DNA of 64,000 bases from Bradyrhizobium sp. 132. Lineage in GTDB: Bacteria > Pseudomonadota > Alphaproteobacteria > Rhizobiales > Xanthobacteraceae. The DNA lies in contig NZ_JADPKY010000027.1 of NCBI RefSeq assembly GCF_023074185.1, positions 1-64,000 on the forward strand, given 5' to 3'. Numbering within the stretch: the first letter of the stretch is position 1; each line of letters begins with the position of its first letter. This document shows positions 55,313 to 63,979 of this stretch, in pieces. The position numbers and the translations under genes were made by a program. The notes under the pieces were generated by a model. That model was not told where the DNA came from. It searched no databases and worked only from the letters and a program-made list of their open reading frames with translations.

Positions 55313-56212
55313 CTAGCTGCGGGCGGTTGTCTCGCCAACCACAACACCCGCCTTCTTCTCGATCGGCTTGATCGCCGCGGTGAAATCGGACTCGGCGCCT
55401 TCGGCGCTGATCACGGTCTCCCACAACCGGCCGACCGCATCCGCGACCTCCATCGACAGGCCGAGCTGCTTCATCTCCTCCAGCGCCAGCCGCACGTCCT
55501 TCACCATCAGTCCGGTGGCGAAACCGAAGTCGAACGTTCGCGGCAGCACCACGCGCGGAAATTTGTCGCGGCTCGCGGTGTTCATGCCGGACCCGGCATT
55601 GATGACGTCGATCATCACGGCGGGATCGAGCCCGGCTTTCACGCCCATCACGACGGCTTCCGACGTCGCCACCATCGCGGTTGCCGATAGGAAGTTGTTG
55701 GCGAGCTTCATGGTCTGCGCCGCGCCTGGCTTCTCGCCGATGAAGAACACCTTCCCGATGACGTCGAGCGCGGGCTTGAGCAGTTCGAAGTCTGCTTTCG
55801 GCCCCGAGACCATCACCGCCAGCGTGCCCTTCTCGGCACCACCGACGCCGCCGGAGACAGGGCAGTCGATCTGCACGATGCCATGCTTGGCGAGCAGGCC
55901 GTGAATCTTCGCCGCCATCTGCGAGCCGACGGTGGAGAGATCGATGAAGCGTTTTGCGCGGCTTCCCTCGATCACGCCGTTCGGCCCCGTCGCAACCGCG
56001 AGCGAAGCCTGCAGCGAGGGCAGGCTTGCCATGACTGTCTCGACCTGGTCGGCCACGTCTTTCGGTGATGTCGCAGCGCTGGCGCCGCGCGCCACCAGCT
56101 TGTCGAGGACCTCTTGGCGCGTGTCGAACACGATCAGCTTGTGTCCCGCCTCGATCAGCCGCCGCGCCATCGGGAAACCCATGTTTCCGAGGCCGATGAA
56201 TCCGATGTCCAT
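55313..56212 (-). CDS. Beta-hydroxyacid dehydrogenase (3-hydroxyisobutyrate dehydrogenase family)
   Basis: A 299-residue NAD(P) enzyme. The nucleotide site is GFIGLGNMGFPMARRL at the N-terminus. The substrate loop DCPVSGGVGGAEKGTL and the catalytic lysine region KLANNFLSATAM are intact. It may act on 3-hydroxyisobutyrate, tartronate semialdehyde or glyoxylate-type acids; sequence does not decide. Confidence 0.87.
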   Translation of the reverse strand: MDIGFIGLGNMGFPMARRLIEAGHKLIVFDTRQEVLDKLVARGASAATSPKDVADQVETVMASLPSLQASLAVATGPNGVIEGSRAKRFIDLSTVGSQMAAKIHGLLAKHGIVQIDCPVSGGVGGAEKGTLAVMVSGPKADFELLKPALDVIGKVFFIGEKPGAAQTMKLANNFLSATAMVATSEAVVMGVKAGLDPAVMIDVINAGSGMNTASRDKFPRVVLPRTFDFGFATGLMVKDVRLALEEMKQLGLSMEVADAVGRLWETVISAEGAESDFTAAIKPIEKKAGVVVGETTARS

Positions 56213-56225
56213 GGTGTTTTCCTTC

Positions 56226-56280
56226 CCGTCGTCATTGCGAGGAGCGAAGCGACGAAGCTTTGCTTCGCTCGCAACGACGG
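56226..56280. repeat. Palindromic repeat, family C
   Basis: CCGTCGTCATTGCGAGGAGC at one end is matched by GCTCGCAACGACGG at the other, with GCGAAGC/GCTTCGC inside. The motif CGTCATTGCGAGGAGC is a well-known Bradyrhizobium/Rhodopseudomonas repeat. It lies upstream of the dehydrogenase gene, between it and the decarboxylase-type gene. Confidence 0.8.
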
Positions 56281-56311
56281 AGCAATAGAGTTAAGAGCGG
56301 TTTAGTCTAGC

Positions 56312-56695
56312 TCACGCCTTCCCGTCGATCTCCGCGAACACCTCGCGCGCGATGCGAAAACTGTCGACCGCCGCCGGCATGCCGCCATAGATTGCGACCT
56401 GCATCAGAATCTCGCGGATCTCGTCCCGGCTGACGCCGTTGGTCAGTGCGCCCTTCAGATGCGCGCGGAATTCGTGCTGGCGGTTGAGGATCGCGATCAT
56501 CGCGATGTTGAGCATGCTGCGGGTCTTGCGCGGCAACTCCTCGCGGCCCCACACCGTGCCCCAGCAATATTCGTTGAGCATCTCCTGGAACGGACGGTTG
56601 AAATCATCGACGCTCTTCAGGGCGTTGTTGACATAGGCCTCGCCCAGGACCGCTTTGCGGACTTCCAGGCCCTTGTCGTGCATCTTCTTGTCCAT
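56312..56695 (-). CDS. Carboxymuconolactone decarboxylase-family protein
   Basis: A 127-residue helical protein. The family region is EYCWGTVWGREELPRKTRSM (start of the conserved helix, near residues 42-61) followed by HEFRAHLKGALTNG and ILMQVAIYGGMPAA. True PcaC enzymes decarboxylate in the protocatechuate pathway, and relatives act as AhpD-like peroxidases. Cysteines of AhpD (CxxC) are absent, so PcaC-like activity is favoured. AAGGAA precedes the ATG. Confidence 0.82.
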   Translation of the reverse strand: MDKKMHDKGLEVRKAVLGEAYVNNALKSVDDFNRPFQEMLNEYCWGTVWGREELPRKTRSMLNIAMIAILNRQHEFRAHLKGALTNGVSRDEIREILMQVAIYGGMPAAVDSFRIAREVFAEIDGKA

Positions 56696-56860
56696 GGCGT
56701 TTCCTTCGGTTTCCTTGGATGGCGGCGCGGAAATTAGGGGGTTGCGGCGGGGCAGTCACGTCCTCGTGTTATGCGGGAAAAGGGGTGTCTCCCGCACAGG
56801 AACGGATGCCTCAGTGCTGCCGTTGTGGTAGCTTCTCTACCGGGCAACCTGGAGAGTTGA

Positions 56861-58810
56861 TTGAACGGCGTCATCCCCGAGCCGTCAGACCCGATCCGCG
56901 ATGGCGACGCTCTGTCGCGGCTGAAGCTGGCGCAGGCCCTGAAGCGGGCCACTTATGCCATCGCGTGGGAGCGTGGCTGGCCGAATCTGGCACGGCTTCT
57001 CACCGTCGTCGGCCTGTTCCTGGTGGTGTCCTGGGCCGGCCTCTGGCTGGTGCTGCCGTTCGTTGCCCGCGCTATCGGTCTCGTCGTTTTCGCCGGAATG
57101 GCGATTGCCGTCCTGTTCCCGGTGCGTCGCTTCCGCTGGCCGAGCCGCGAGGAGGCGCTTGCCCGGCTCGACCGCGGCTCCGGCATCCGTCATCGGCCGG
57201 CCACCACCCTCACGGACACGTTGAGCTCGCGGGATCCGGTTGCGCAGGCGTTGTGGCAGGCACAGCGCGAGCGCACGCTGGCTTCGATCAGGCGCATCCG
57301 CGCCGGTCTGCCGAACCCGCGGCTCGCTCTGCATGATCCCTGGGCGCTCCGCGCGCTGGTCATGGTGATGCTGGTAGCGACCTTCTTCGCCGCCGGCGAC
57401 GAGCGTGCGATGCGGCTGGGCGCAGCCTTCGACTGGAACGGCGTGCTGGCGCCGACCAACGTTCGCGTTGACGCCTGGGTCACGCCGCCGCTCTACACCG
57501 GCAAGCCGCCGGTCATCCTGTCGGCCGCCAACAAGGAGGCCGCGGCGCTGCCCGCCAGCGGCCCGCTTGCCGTTCCCGCCGGCTCGACCCTGATCGTGCG
57601 CTCCTCCGGCGGCAGCCTCGATGTCGTGATCTCCGGCGGCCTCAAGGAGGTCGCCCCCGCTGAAGCCACGCCCAAGGGCACCAACGAGAAGCATTTTGCC
57701 ATCACCGGTGACGGCACCGCGCATGTCCGCGCGCCCTCCGGCCAGCCGCAATGGGCGTTTGCGGCAACGCCGGACCGCGCGCCGACGATCGCCCTTGTGA
57801 AGGATCCCGAGCGTCAGGCCCGCGGTGGGCTCCAGCTCTCCTACAAGATCGAGGACGATTACGGCGTCACCGGCGCCGCCGCGCAAATCGGCCTGCGCCC
57901 CGCCGAAGCCAAAGACGGCAGCAAGGATGCCGACACCAAGGATGCCGACACCAAGGTCGCCGCGCGGCCGCTGTTCCAGCCGCCGCAATTCCCGCTCGTA
58001 CTGCCGAATGCGCGTACCCGCAACGGCGTCGGCCAGACGGTGAAGGACCTCAGCGAGGACCCCTATGCCGGCGCCGACGTCACGCTGACCCTCACCGCCA
58101 AGGACGAGGCCGGCAACGAGGCCAAAAGCGAACCCTTCAACATGCGCCTGCCCGAGCGGTTGTTCACCAACTCGCTCGCGCGCGCGCTGATCGAGCAGCG
58201 CCGCATCCTCGCGCTCGACGCCAACAAGAACTCGGATGTCTATGCCGCGCTCGACGCGCTGATGATCGCGCCCGAATTGTTCACGCCGGATGCAGGCTGC
58301 TATCTCGGCCTGCGCAGCCTGGCGCTCCAGGTGGAAGCCGCCCGCACCGACGACGCGCTGCGCGAGGTGGTGGGAAGCATGTGGGCGTTTGCGGTCACCA
58401 TCGAGGACGACGGTGTCGCCGGCAGCGTCAACGCCGCGCTGCGCTCCGCGCAGGATGCGCTCAAGCGGGCGCTGGAACGCGGCGCCAGCGAGGAGGAGAT
58501 CAAGGCGCTGACGCAAAAGCTGCGCGAGGCGATGGCCGGCAAGGTGCGCGATCTCGCGCGGCGCGCCGAGCAGAATCCGCTTGGACCCCGGCAGCCGTTC
58601 CCCGCAGAGGTTCAGCTCATTCTCGACAAGTCGGTCGAGCTGCGACAAAAGACCCAGCATGCCACGCCCGAGCAGCTCGAAGAGCTGGCGCAGCAGCAGG
58701 ACGTCTTGCGCCAGCAGCTGCAGGCCTATCGGAAGTCGGCGGGCAGCCGGGCGAAGGGGGGCGAGGACGGGGCCAATCAGTTTACGCGGGACCGGAAATG
58801 CGGAAGCTAG
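56861..58810 (+). CDS. TIGR02302/DUF4175-type membrane protein, first of two tandem frames
   Basis: A 649-residue protein from a TTG start with GGAG six bases upstream. Two to three transmembrane helices lie near residues 45-90 and 165-182. The rest is periplasmic. Family members are normally one protein of about 850 residues; here the reading frame ends at 58810 and the remainder is a separate frame starting at 58798. As I recall, the same split is described for B. japonicum. The 13-base overlap suggests coupled translation. Function unknown. Confidence 0.85.
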   Translation: MNGVIPEPSDPIRDGDALSRLKLAQALKRATYAIAWERGWPNLARLLTVVGLFLVVSWAGLWLVLPFVARAIGLVVFAGMAIAVLFPVRRFRWPSREEALARLDRGSGIRHRPATTLTDTLSSRDPVAQALWQAQRERTLASIRRIRAGLPNPRLALHDPWALRALVMVMLVATFFAAGDERAMRLGAAFDWNGVLAPTNVRVDAWVTPPLYTGKPPVILSAANKEAAALPASGPLAVPAGSTLIVRSSGGSLDVVISGGLKEVAPAEATPKGTNEKHFAITGDGTAHVRAPSGQPQWAFAATPDRAPTIALVKDPERQARGGLQLSYKIEDDYGVTGAAAQIGLRPAEAKDGSKDADTKDADTKVAARPLFQPPQFPLVLPNARTRNGVGQTVKDLSEDPYAGADVTLTLTAKDEAGNEAKSEPFNMRLPERLFTNSLARALIEQRRILALDANKNSDVYAALDALMIAPELFTPDAGCYLGLRSLALQVEAARTDDALREVVGSMWAFAVTIEDDGVAGSVNAALRSAQDALKRALERGASEEEIKALTQKLREAMAGKVRDLARRAEQNPLGPRQPFPAEVQLILDKSVELRQKTQHATPEQLEELAQQQDVLRQQLQAYRKSAGSRAKGGEDGANQFTRDRKCGS

Positions 58811-59952
58811 CGCGCGTGCCAGCCTTGAAGGCGATGTCGATCGCCTGTCTCGCCCTCCTCCTGGGAGGCTTTCCCGCTGCGGTCTCGGCCCAGCAGGATC
58901 AGGATCCCGACGCGCTGCTCGACAGCGCGGAAAAGGCGATGCAGGAGTCCGGCGACAGTCTCAGGCAAAAGGAGTCCGGACGCAGCCTGAACAACCAATC
59001 CGATGCGATTCAGAAGCTCGAGGACTACAAGCGCGCGACGGAAAAAAGCCAATCCTCCAATCGCGATCGTTCCGTCATCACGCAACGCGACCTGGACGAG
59101 CTCTTGAAACAGATCGAGAAGGCGGCGCGCGAAGGCAATCGCGAGGCGGCCCAGCGCATGCTCGAGCAGCTCGCGCAGATCATGGAAAATCTCCAGATGG
59201 CGCAGCCCGGGCAATCCGGCGACAGCGACATGGAGCAGGCGCTCAACGAGCTTAGCGACATGATCCGCAAGCAGCAGCAATTGCGCGACAAGACTTTCAA
59301 GCAGGGCCAGGACTCCCGGCGTGAGCGCTCGCGCGGCAAGCAGCAGGGCGACCAGTCGATGTCGGACCTCCAGCAGGATCAGCAGTCGCTGCGCGACCGC
59401 CTGAAGAAGCTGCAGGACGAGCTCGCCAAGCGCGGCCTCACGCAGAAGGGGCAGAAGGGTCAGAATCAGAAAGGCCAGAAGGGTCAGCAAGGTGAGCAGG
59501 GACAGCCGGGCCAGGATGGCGATCAGGACGGCGACCAGGGTGATGACGACGGCAGTCTGGACGCTGCCGACGGGGCCATGGGCGATGCCGGCTCGCAGCT
59601 TGGCGAGGGCAATTCCGACGGCGCCGTGGACGCGCAAGGGAAAGCTCTCGACGCCTTGCGCAAGGGCGCGCAGAAGATGGCCGAGGCGATGCAGCAGGGC
59701 GATGGCGACGGGCAGGGCGATGGTCCCGGCAATCGTGCCGGCCGTCAGCAGAGCGGCGGCAATCAGACCGATCCGCTCGGCCGCCCCCTTCACGGCCGCG
59801 ATCTAAGCGACGACTACACGGTCAAGATCCCCGGCGAGATCGACGCCCAGCGCGTCCGCCGCATCCTCGAAGAGCTCCGCCGCCGCTTAGGGGATAGCTC
59901 GCGCCCGCAGATCGAGCTCGACTATATCGAGCGGCTGCTGAAGGATTTTTAG
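58798..59952 (+). CDS. TIGR02302 C-terminal part as a separate, possibly secreted Gln-rich protein
   Basis: A 384-residue protein. Its N-terminus MRKLARVPALKAMSIACLAL looks like a signal peptide, with a cleavage site near AVSA. A Gln/Asp/Gly-rich coiled region follows (GQKGQNQKGQKGQQG near residues 220-235), then a C-terminal helix with VRRILEELRRRLGDSSRP. It is homologous to the tail of TIGR02302 proteins. If the signal peptide works, the split has made an independent periplasmic protein. It overlaps the upstream frame by 13 bases. Confidence 0.82.
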   Translation: MRKLARVPALKAMSIACLALLLGGFPAAVSAQQDQDPDALLDSAEKAMQESGDSLRQKESGRSLNNQSDAIQKLEDYKRATEKSQSSNRDRSVITQRDLDELLKQIEKAAREGNREAAQRMLEQLAQIMENLQMAQPGQSGDSDMEQALNELSDMIRKQQQLRDKTFKQGQDSRRERSRGKQQGDQSMSDLQQDQQSLRDRLKKLQDELAKRGLTQKGQKGQNQKGQKGQQGEQGQPGQDGDQDGDQGDDDGSLDAADGAMGDAGSQLGEGNSDGAVDAQGKALDALRKGAQKMAEAMQQGDGDGQGDGPGNRAGRQQSGGNQTDPLGRPLHGRDLSDDYTVKIPGEIDAQRVRRILEELRRRLGDSSRPQIELDYIERLLKDF

Positions 59953-59972
59953 AGGCTGCCGCAGCTTTCGTC

Positions 59973-60038
59973 GCCCGGATGCGCGCAGCGATATCCGGGG
60001 CCGCCGGTCCCGCATGTCGCCGCGCTCATGTGGGCTAC
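59973..60038. repeat. Palindromic repeat, family D
   Basis: GCCCGGATGCGCGCAGCG-ATATCCGGGG and a second unit CCCGCATG...CATGTGGGC form two adjacent imperfect hairpins in the gap between convergent genes. They resemble the CCCGGATG-type extragenic repeats of Bradyrhizobium. Confidence 0.55.
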
Positions 60039-60052
60039 AATCCTGCCCGCCG

Positions 60053-60427
60053 CTATGCTTTCTTCGCCGCCAGCGCATCTGCCACCGCCGTGCGGATGTC
60101 GGCGACCGAGAACGGCTTGGTCACGACGTCATGCACCAGCGCGTTGAGATTCGAGGCGCGCTCGCGCTGGTCGGCAAAGCCGGTCATCAGCAGAATGGTC
60201 AGATCGGGGAAATCGCGTGCGACGGAAAGCGCCAACGCGATGCCGTCCATCACCGGCATCTGGATGTCGGTGAGCAGCAGGTCGAATGCGCCGTCCGCGC
60301 GGGTCAGGATTTCAAGCGCCTCGGCGCCGTCCTGCGCGGTGACGATCTCATGGCCGTCCATGGCGATGGCGCGCGCCACCAGCTGGCGCATCGAATCCTC
60401 GTCGTCGGCGATCAGGATTTTGGGCAT
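60053..60427 (-). CDS. Single-domain response regulator (CheY-like)
   Basis: A 124-residue receiver domain. The acidic pocket is ADDE (residues 7-10), the phosphoacceptor D54 (LLTDIQMPV), T82 (LLMTGF) and K104 (VVTKPF). It has no output domain. It could be a CpdR-like cell-cycle or phosphorelay protein; the FADQRERA motif in helix 4 is shared with alphaproteobacterial stand-alone regulators, but I cannot name the orthologue. It sits beside the zinc-ribbon membrane protein gene in the same direction. Confidence 0.88.
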   Translation of the reverse strand: MPKILIADDEDSMRQLVARAIAMDGHEIVTAQDGAEALEILTRADGAFDLLLTDIQMPVMDGIALALSVARDFPDLTILLMTGFADQRERASNLNALVHDVVTKPFSVADIRTAVADALAAKKA

Positions 60428-60486
60428 GAGACCAACCTTGAGACCAACCTCGCGACCAGCTTTTCCTGCGAGAGCTGCAAAATCGA

Positions 60487-61368
60487 TTATACGCTGCCGC
60501 CGGTGATGTCGCGCCGGTTGAAGAAGCGAACGTCGATATTGCGGCCCTCCGGCGGCGGCGAGGCCAGGCGCGAGCGGAAGAAGGCGCGCTCGCCGGGCTG
60601 TAGCACGGTCTGCTCCAGAACCGTGTTCCAGGCGTAGATCTCAGCGCCTTGCGCGTCGCGCACCGCGAAGCGCAGCCGGGGAATGTCGAGCGGCTTCTTG
60701 CCCTGGCCCACGATCACGCCCTCGATCACCAGCACTTGCTTACCGTCCACGGTCTCGCTGGAAAGCTTGACGTCCTTGAAGGCCAGCGCGCGCAGATTAA
60801 CTTCGAGGCCGACCATCTTGTAGAATGCGGCCGTCTGCGGCAGCAGCCGCACCATGTCGCCGCGCCAGATCATCAGCGCCAGCACCAGCGCGCCCATGGC
60901 GGCGCAGGCTGTCGGCAGGCCGAAATGGGATTTTCGCGGCGCCGTGACGGCGACCGGACGGCTCACCCGCGCGCCGCGCCGGCGGCCGAACAGGCCGCGG
61001 AACCAGGATTGGTGCTGTTCGCCGACGACTTCCTCCTCGGCGGACCGGGCCGCCGCCGACCATTCGTCCTCGGTGTCCCTCGCCTCCTCGTCCGGCCAGT
61101 CACTGGCGATCGAGGGGCTGTCGACAACGGGCGCATCGGCGGCGCCGTCGTCCCGGGCATAGGAGTTCCACTGCTCGGCGAGATCGGCCTGGTCGTCGGC
61201 CTGGCTGGCCGCGGCCATTGCCGGGATGGACGCCTCCTCGATGGCATTCTCGGCATGGGCAACCCAGGTCTCCTTGCAACGGGAGCAGCGGACCGTCCGT
61301 CCGTTCACCCCGAGGCTCGCAAGCTTGATGGCGTAGGATGTCGTACAATGAGGGCAGACGATATGCAT
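60487..61368 (-). CDS. MJ0042-type zinc-ribbon membrane protein
   Basis: A 293-residue protein. The N-terminal zinc ribbon has CPHC (5-8) and CSRC (28-31). An acidic linker follows, then one transmembrane helix (about residues 150-175) and a C-terminal DUF3426-like periplasmic domain with VIVGQGKKPLDIPRLRFAVRD (split: VIVGQGKKPLDIP and RLRFAVRD). ATG 61368 is chosen to begin at the ribbon. It is divergent from ftsE; this neighbourhood recurs in alphaproteobacteria. Confidence 0.85.
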   Translation of the reverse strand: MHIVCPHCTTSYAIKLASLGVNGRTVRCSRCKETWVAHAENAIEEASIPAMAAASQADDQADLAEQWNSYARDDGAADAPVVDSPSIASDWPDEEARDTEDEWSAAARSAEEEVVGEQHQSWFRGLFGRRRGARVSRPVAVTAPRKSHFGLPTACAAMGALVLALMIWRGDMVRLLPQTAAFYKMVGLEVNLRALAFKDVKLSSETVDGKQVLVIEGVIVGQGKKPLDIPRLRFAVRDAQGAEIYAWNTVLEQTVLQPGERAFFRSRLASPPPEGRNIDVRFFNRRDITGGSV

Positions 61369-61559
61369 GGACGAGCCTTGATGCATGGACGGGACTTGAC
61401 GATGACACGGTCGCGCAGAACCGAGGGGCAGGAATGCTGCCAATTATGCTACAGGGCGACCGTTAACGAACCGGAAACCATAACGGTCGCAAAACCCGTT
61501 GATCGCGTGTGGCGGAGCACAGCCGCGTCGCCCGCGCCCTCTCTCGAACGGAGCTGAAC

Positions 61560-62219
61560 TTGGTTCGGTTCGAAAATGTCGGACTGCGTTACGGCCTGGG
61601 GCCCGAGGTCCTGCGCGACCTCAGCTTCCATATCCCGGCGCATTCCTTTCAATTTCTCACCGGCCCGTCCGGCGCCGGCAAAACCTCGCTGCTGCGCCTG
61701 TTGTTCCTCTCGCATCGACCGACGCGCGGCCTCGTCAATCTGTTCGGCCACGACATCTCGCAGCTCGGCAAGGACGAGGTCGCGGATCTGCGCAAGCGCA
61801 TCGGCATCGTGCTCCAGGATTTCCGCTTGCTCGACCACATGACGACATATGAGAACGTCGCGCTGCCGTTCCGCGTCATGGGCCGCAGCGAATCGAGCTA
61901 CCGCAAGGAGGTCATCGACCTCCTGAAATGGGTCGGGCTTGGCGAGCGCATGGACGCGCTGCCGCCGATCCTGTCCGGCGGCGAGAAGCAGCGCGCGGCG
62001 ATCGCGCGCGCCGTGATCTCGCGGCCGCAGCTGCTGCTGGCAGACGAGCCGACCGGCAGCGTCGATCCGACGCTCGGCCGTCGCCTGCTGCGGCTGTTCA
62101 TCGAGCTCAACAAATCGGGCACCGCCGTCATCATCGCCACCCACGATATCGCCCTGATGGACCAGTACGAGGCGCGCCGCTTCGTGCTGCACCAGGGACG
62201 GCTGCACGTCTATGAGTAG
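61560..62219 (+). CDS. ftsE: Cell division ATP-binding protein FtsE
   Basis: A 219-residue ABC ATPase from a TTG start with GGAG six bases upstream. Walker A is GPSGAGKT (about 35-42), the signature is LSGGEKQRAAIARA and Walker B is LLLADEPTGSVD. FtsE and FtsX together regulate septal peptidoglycan hydrolases. The stop overlaps the ftsX start (ATGAGTAG). Confidence 0.92.
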   Translation: MVRFENVGLRYGLGPEVLRDLSFHIPAHSFQFLTGPSGAGKTSLLRLLFLSHRPTRGLVNLFGHDISQLGKDEVADLRKRIGIVLQDFRLLDHMTTYENVALPFRVMGRSESSYRKEVIDLLKWVGLGERMDALPPILSGGEKQRAAIARAVISRPQLLLADEPTGSVDPTLGRRLLRLFIELNKSGTAVIIATHDIALMDQYEARRFVLHQGRLHVYE

Positions 62220-63180
62220 GCCCGACGAGCGTGGCGTGCTGGTCGACCTCGGACAGGAGCGTCCGCAGCTGCCGGCCAAGGCGCGCAACATGTCGCCGAT
62301 CGTGCCGCGCGCCTCGATCCATGGCCGCGCGCTGGTCGCCGTCGTCGCCATCATGACCTTCCTGGCGTCGATGACGACCGGCACGGTGCTGCTGGTGAGC
62401 GCCTCCGCCGCCGAATGGCAGTCGGACGTTGCGAGCGAAATCACCATCCAGGTCCGGCCGCAGACGGGACGCGATCTCGAACGCGACACCGCGGCGGTGA
62501 CCGAGGCCATGCGCGCGCAAGCCGGCATCGTCGAGGTCAAGCCGTTCACCAAGGACGAGAGCGGCAAGCTGCTCGAGCCCTGGCTCGGCACCGGCCTGTC
62601 GCTGGACGATCTGCCGGTGCCGCGCATGATCATCGCGCGCGTGCAACCCGGCGCGCCGCTCGATCTCGGCGCCTTGCGCGCCCGCGTGACCCAGGTGGCG
62701 CCAAGCGCCAGCGTCGACGATCACCGCGCCTGGATCGAGCGCATGCGCTCGATGACCAACGCCACCGTGCTCGCCGGCCTCGGAATCCTCGCGCTCGTCA
62801 TTATCGCCACCATCATCTCGGTGTCGTTCGCGACCCGCGGCGCCATGGCGGCGAACCGTCCGATCGTCGAGGTGCTGCACTTCGTCGGTGCCGGCGACCG
62901 TTATATCGCCAACCGCTTCCTGCGCCATTTCCTCAGGCTGGGGCTTGAGGGCGGCGTCATCGGCGGCGGCGCCGCCATGCTGGTGTTCGGCTTCTCCGAG
63001 TCGATTGCAGGCTGGTTTTCCGGCACCCCCGTCGGCGACCAGTTCGCCGCGCTGCTCGGCACCTTCTCGCTACGACCGTCGGGCTACATCGTGCTCGCGG
63101 TGCAGGCCGTGCTGATCGGCGCCATCACCGCAGTCGCCTCGCGCCAGACACTGTTCGCGACACTGAACGATGTCGATTGA
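62212..63180 (+). CDS. ftsX: Cell division protein FtsX
   Basis: A 322-residue inner-membrane protein with an N-terminal helix (about residues 40-62), a large periplasmic loop (about 65-175) and three C-terminal helices. It partners FtsE to activate peptidoglycan hydrolases at the septum. It overlaps ftsE by eight bases. Confidence 0.9.
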   Translation: MSRPDERGVLVDLGQERPQLPAKARNMSPIVPRASIHGRALVAVVAIMTFLASMTTGTVLLVSASAAEWQSDVASEITIQVRPQTGRDLERDTAAVTEAMRAQAGIVEVKPFTKDESGKLLEPWLGTGLSLDDLPVPRMIIARVQPGAPLDLGALRARVTQVAPSASVDDHRAWIERMRSMTNATVLAGLGILALVIIATIISVSFATRGAMAANRPIVEVLHFVGAGDRYIANRFLRHFLRLGLEGGVIGGGAAMLVFGFSESIAGWFSGTPVGDQFAALLGTFSLRPSGYIVLAVQAVLIGAITAVASRQTLFATLNDVD

Positions 63181-63252
63181 GGCCGATAAACCGGACTCCA
63201 CTTCGCCTCAAAACGTCCTAAAATCATCCGGGGAAGGGACCACCGACATCGC

Positions 63253-63957
63253 ATGACCGCGCCGACCGACGATCGATCGCCGAAACTGCCGCGCGGTTGG
63301 CTGCGCGCGGCCGTGATGTCGACGATTGCGCTCGCCTTCGTCGGTGCGGCGGCGGGCTTCATCGCGTTCCTGTCGCAATTGCGCGGCGCCGAGATCGCGC
63401 CGGACCGCAAGGCGGACGGCATCGTGGTGCTGACCGGCGGCTCCTCGCGGGTCTCCGATGCGATGGAGCTGCTCGCTGCCGGCTACGGCAGGAGGCTCCT
63501 GATCTCCGGCGTGCACCCGACCTCGACGGCGAGCGACATCTCCCGGACGTTGCCGGAGAGCCAGTCCTTCATGCGTTGCTGCGTCGATCTCGACCGCAGC
63601 GCGGTCTCGACCCGCGGCAATGCCGCGGAAGCGCGGCGCTGGGCCGAGGGGCGCGGCTTCAAATCGCTGATCGTGGTCACCTCGAACTATCACATGCCCC
63701 GCGCGCTGGTGGAATTCTCGCATGCGATGCCGGAGACTACATTGATCCCGTTCGTGGTGGTCGGCGAAAAATGGCGCGAGGAGCCGTGGTGGACCTCGGC
63801 GTCCACCTTGCGGCTGCTGCTGTCCGAATATGTCAAGTACATCGCGGCCGAGCTCAGGGTGCGATTGGAGGATTTCGGGATTGACCTTTCGCCCGAGATG
63901 TCGGAGCAGCCTCCCGGGCTGCAGCCGAAGCGTCCCGCCACCGCACAGGCCAATTGA
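63253..63957 (+). CDS. YdcF/DUF218-type membrane protein
   Basis: A 234-residue protein with one N-terminal membrane helix (about residues 17-42). The DUF218 domain has DGIVVLTGGSSRVSDAMELL, LISGVHP, STRGNAAEARRW and VVTSNYHMPRAL. Such proteins are linked to envelope polysaccharide or peptidoglycan metabolism. It follows ftsX in the same direction after 72 bases and precedes the acyltransferase start. Confidence 0.87.
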   Translation: MTAPTDDRSPKLPRGWLRAAVMSTIALAFVGAAAGFIAFLSQLRGAEIAPDRKADGIVVLTGGSSRVSDAMELLAAGYGRRLLISGVHPTSTASDISRTLPESQSFMRCCVDLDRSAVSTRGNAAEARRWAEGRGFKSLIVVTSNYHMPRALVEFSHAMPETTLIPFVVVGEKWREEPWWTSASTLRLLLSEYVKYIAAELRVRLEDFGIDLSPEMSEQPPGLQPKRPATAQAN

Positions 63958-63979
63958 TCGGCAATTGATTGGATCCTCG

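Noticed and set aside
56885..58660. 591-codon minus-strand frame opposite the TIGR02302 gene
   Set aside because: Arg/Gly/His-rich with no recognisable domain; antisense artefact.
61449..62633. 394-codon minus-strand frame across ftsE
   Set aside because: Antisense to ftsE, which has all ABC motifs.
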